Shown here piece after piece: positions 14,041 to 15,856 of a DNA stretch of 15,856 nt. The translations under genes and the position numbers were made by a program. Location of the stretch: the NCBI GenBank assembly GCA_964448305.1, contig CAYUWB010000027.1, positions 1 through 15,856 on the forward strand. Direction: 5' to 3'. This DNA comes from Thioglobus_C sp964448305. Lineage in GTDB: Bacteria > Pseudomonadota > Gammaproteobacteria > PS1 > Pseudothioglobaceae. The notes beneath the pieces were generated by a model, which had not been told where the DNA came from, did not search any database, and worked only from the letters and a program-made list of their open reading frames with translations. Every line of letters starts with the position of its first letter. Position 1 is the stretch's first letter.

Positions 14041-14658
14041 CTATCCAGAAATAACAAATTTAATAATATCGCCAAATGCTAGATAGAATAGCGCTAGCAT
14101 TGATAAGGCAAATATTGTTTTTTGTACAAAATCTAGGTTTTGAATCGCATCCCTGCCACGTGTTAAATCACATGCTTCACCTGGACAATGTTTAACTTTT
14201 TCTTTATGAAATAAATTATAAATCTTACAACCTGCACAAATACCAAAAACCGCTTCAAAGAACAATAACCCTAAGCATAATGCACAAGGGAGAACAAGCC
14301 CTGGACCACGAGTATCGTCTAACACCACTTTATAAAACACAATAACTGCTATAAAAAATCCAATTGACCATGCCCATCGTTTGGGTGCAGCGTCTGTATA
14401 TTCAGGTTTTTGATTATTAACCATCCAGCGACCAACCACCATCGATGGCGCATATTTAGGGTTGATAAATACTCGAATAAAAAAATCAAACAAAAATACC
14501 GAAACCATAATTTCAGTCGCTCTAAAACCCTTGCCAGTCCACGCCAACATGAACGCCATAAAGGCAAACAAAAATACAATACCTGCTGCTGCTCTAACCT
14601 CGCGCTCATTAAACATAAGCGTGTCATAACCCTCAACTTTCTCGCCAAATGAAAACAT
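14041..14658 (-). CDS. DUF4395 membrane protein with three cysteine pairs
   Basis: This 205-residue integral membrane protein fits DUF4395. VRAAAGIVFLFA opens the first helix, PKRWAW precedes the third, and the signature GICAGCKIY lies at 139-147. About five hydrophobic segments are visible (near 22-41, 47-66, 97-113, 121-141, 179-199). Cysteines come in three pairs: CALC (125-128), CAGC (141-144) and CPGEAC (158-163), the last in a charged loop after helix four. The family's function is not established; paired membrane cysteines suggest thiol redox or sulfur transfer. It is the first gene of a four-gene operon ending with DUF1272, and its stop is 4 bases before the cytochrome start. The ribosome-binding site is weak; Met15 is an alternative start. 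Confidence 0.85.
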   Translation of the reverse strand: MFSFGEKVEGYDTLMFNEREVRAAAGIVFLFAFMAFMLAWTGKGFRATEIMVSVFLFDFFIRVFINPKYAPSMVVGRWMVNNQKPEYTDAAPKRWAWSIGFFIAVIVFYKVVLDDTRGPGLVLPCALCLGLLFFEAVFGICAGCKIYNLFHKEKVKHCPGEACDLTRGRDAIQNLDFVQKTIFALSMLALFYLAFGDIIKFVISG

Positions 14659-14677
14659 ATATCTTATTATTGATTTA

Positions 14678-14706
14678 ATTAAGATTTAATTGTACACAAT
14701 TTGCAA
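14678..14706 (-). promoter_or_regulatory. Probable promoter of the DUF4395-cytochrome operon
   Basis: On the minus strand a -35 of TTGCAA (14701-14706) and a -10 of CTTAAT (14678-14683) are exactly 17 bases apart, each matching consensus at four of six positions. TTGTGTACAA, a short palindrome, lies in the spacer and could be an operator. Confidence 0.35.
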
Positions 14707-14719
14707 AAAAAAAGCGTTT

Positions 14720-15856
14720 TTAAACTACCTGACCGGCCGCCCAACCTGATGACCAAGCCCACTGAAAGTTATAGCCGCCTAGCCAGCCAGTGACATCGAC
14801 TGTTTCACCAACAAAATACAAGCCTGATTGTGACTTGACTTCCATGGTTTTGGAAGACAGTTCATCTGTATTAACACCGCCCACAGATACTTCTGCTGTG
14901 CGCATACCTTCTGTGCCGCTTGGACGTAACACCCAGTTATTTAATGTGACGCCCAATGTTTTTAAATCACTTTGCTTGATTTGACCTAAAGGCAAATTTG
15001 ACAAAGGTTGTTCAGTTAAAGTATCAGCCAAACGAATAGCCAAACGCTTAGGAAAAAGCTTTGCCAAAATGGTTTTAAGCTCTGCTTTGCCACGATCTGA
15101 TTGCATCTGCAATAACCAATCGCCCGCATCTAGATCTGGCAGCAAATCAACACTAATTTCATCGCCCTTATACCAATAAGAGGATATTTGTAAAATTGCT
15201 GGACCACTAATACCACGATGAGTAATTAAAATACCCTCTCTAAAGCTTTGACCATTGCAGCTCACTAATGCGTCAACTGACAAACCAGAAAGGTCTTTAA
15301 AGTATCGATCAATGTCGTTTTGATGAAAGGTAAAAGGCACCAATGCTGGCCTAAAAGAAACGGTTTTAATGCCAAATTGTCTAGCCACTTGCAAACCAAA
15401 ATCAGTTGCACCCATTTTAGGAATAGAAGGCCCACCAGTCGCAATTACCAGAGACTCTGATTGATATTTTTGCCCATCTGCAAGTACAATATATTGGTCT
15501 TTAAAATCAATGCTTTCTATCTTTGATTCTAATTTAATACCGATACGCTTACACTCATCAAGCAACATGCTTAATACTGCTGGTGCTTTATCGTCACAAA
15601 ACAACTGACCCAGTGTTTTTTCATGCCAACTCAGCTTGTATTTATCCATTAGTGCAATAAAATCCCATTGCGTGTAACGTGCTAGTGCTGATTTGCAAAA
15701 ATGTGAATTATGAGAAAGATAGGATTCTGGATCGATATGCAGATTGGTAAAGTTACAACGACCACCACCTGAGATTAGAATTTTCTTGCCGACTTTGTTG
15801 CTACCTTCTAAAACCAACACTTTACGCCCACGCTTAGATGCTTGAGCTGCGCACAT
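14720..15856 (-). CDS. HI0933/YhiN-family flavoprotein (N-terminus cut off)
   Basis: This FAD-binding oxidoreductase belongs to the HI0933-like family (TIGR00275, E. coli YhiN), often labelled aminoacetone oxidase family, with no firmly established substrate. 378 residues are visible, close to full length, but the usual N-terminal FAD-binding GxGxxG is missing because the gene runs past the window end. The first visible Met is probably internal. Typical blocks are GKKILISGGGRCNFTN (23-38), VIATGGPSIPKMG, and GTEGMRTAEVSVGGV. The C-terminal GLYFVGETVDVTGWLGGYN is the family's second flavin-binding region. A short A/T stem with a nine-T run just after the stop (14707-14719) may end its transcript. 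It lies upstream of the DUF4395 operon on the same strand, which appears to have its own promoter. Confidence 0.92.
   Translation of the reverse strand: MCAAQASKRGRKVLVLEGSNKVGKKILISGGGRCNFTNLHIDPESYLSHNSHFCKSALARYTQWDFIALMDKYKLSWHEKTLGQLFCDDKAPAVLSMLLDECKRIGIKLESKIESIDFKDQYIVLADGQKYQSESLVIATGGPSIPKMGATDFGLQVARQFGIKTVSFRPALVPFTFHQNDIDRYFKDLSGLSVDALVSCNGQSFREGILITHRGISGPAILQISSYWYKGDEISVDLLPDLDAGDWLLQMQSDRGKAELKTILAKLFPKRLAIRLADTLTEQPLSNLPLGQIKQSDLKTLGVTLNNWVLRPSGTEGMRTAEVSVGGVNTDELSSKTMEVKSQSGLYFVGETVDVTGWLGGYNFQWAWSSGWAAGQVV

Noticed and set aside
13569..14075. Longer cytochrome frame starting at 14075
   Set aside because: It overlaps the DUF4395 gene and puts extra residues before a normal signal or anchor. 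The start at 14036 is better placed.

Overview
This window reads as chromosomal housekeeping sequence from an AT-rich gammaproteobacterium. GyrA, ParC, AroG and the RutE-like nitroreductase all resemble their E. coli counterparts closely along their length. A sulfide:quinone reductase-like flavoprotein, a class II cytochrome c and a DUF4395 membrane protein point towards a sulfur-oxidising lineage such as the SUP05/Thioglobus group. That placement is an inference from gene content and composition, not a proven identification. No insertion sequence, phage gene, CRISPR array, tRNA or rRNA was seen, and no stretch over 300 bases lacks a gene.

Left edge (1-260): a 24-codon gene on the minus strand, not recognised, encodes a one-helix membrane peptide. 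It has a strong ribosome-binding site and an FNR/CRP-type box at exactly the spacing of a class II activated promoter. The gyrA terminator lies just beyond that box.

Housekeeping block (261-10392, all minus strand): in transcription order this is gcvP, parC, then queD-folE2-aroG, then gyrA. queD, folE2 and aroG form a tight operon (4-base overlap, then a 3-base gap). FolE2 makes dihydroneopterin triphosphate, which QueD takes towards queuosine and which also feeds folate. AroG starts the shikimate route that supplies chorismate, and so pABA, for folate.

Intergenic 10393-10679 holds a degenerate, structured, locally GC-richer island that does not look coding.

Sulfur/redox block (10680-12911): the sqr-like gene and hinT are co-transcribed leftward. 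An orphan RutE/HadB-type nitroreductase diverges rightward from a shared 163-base promoter region. A strong bidirectional terminator (12961-13008) separates it from the next operon.

Small redox operon (13066-14658, minus strand): DUF4395 membrane protein with three cysteine pairs, membrane-anchored class II cytochrome c, a secreted two-cysteine protein, and an eight-cysteine DUF1272 protein. They are packed with gaps of 0-29 bases. This is the best candidate here for an undescribed system, probably an envelope thiol/heme redox module.

Right edge (14720-15856): an HI0933/YhiN-type flavoprotein whose N-terminus is cut off by the window end.
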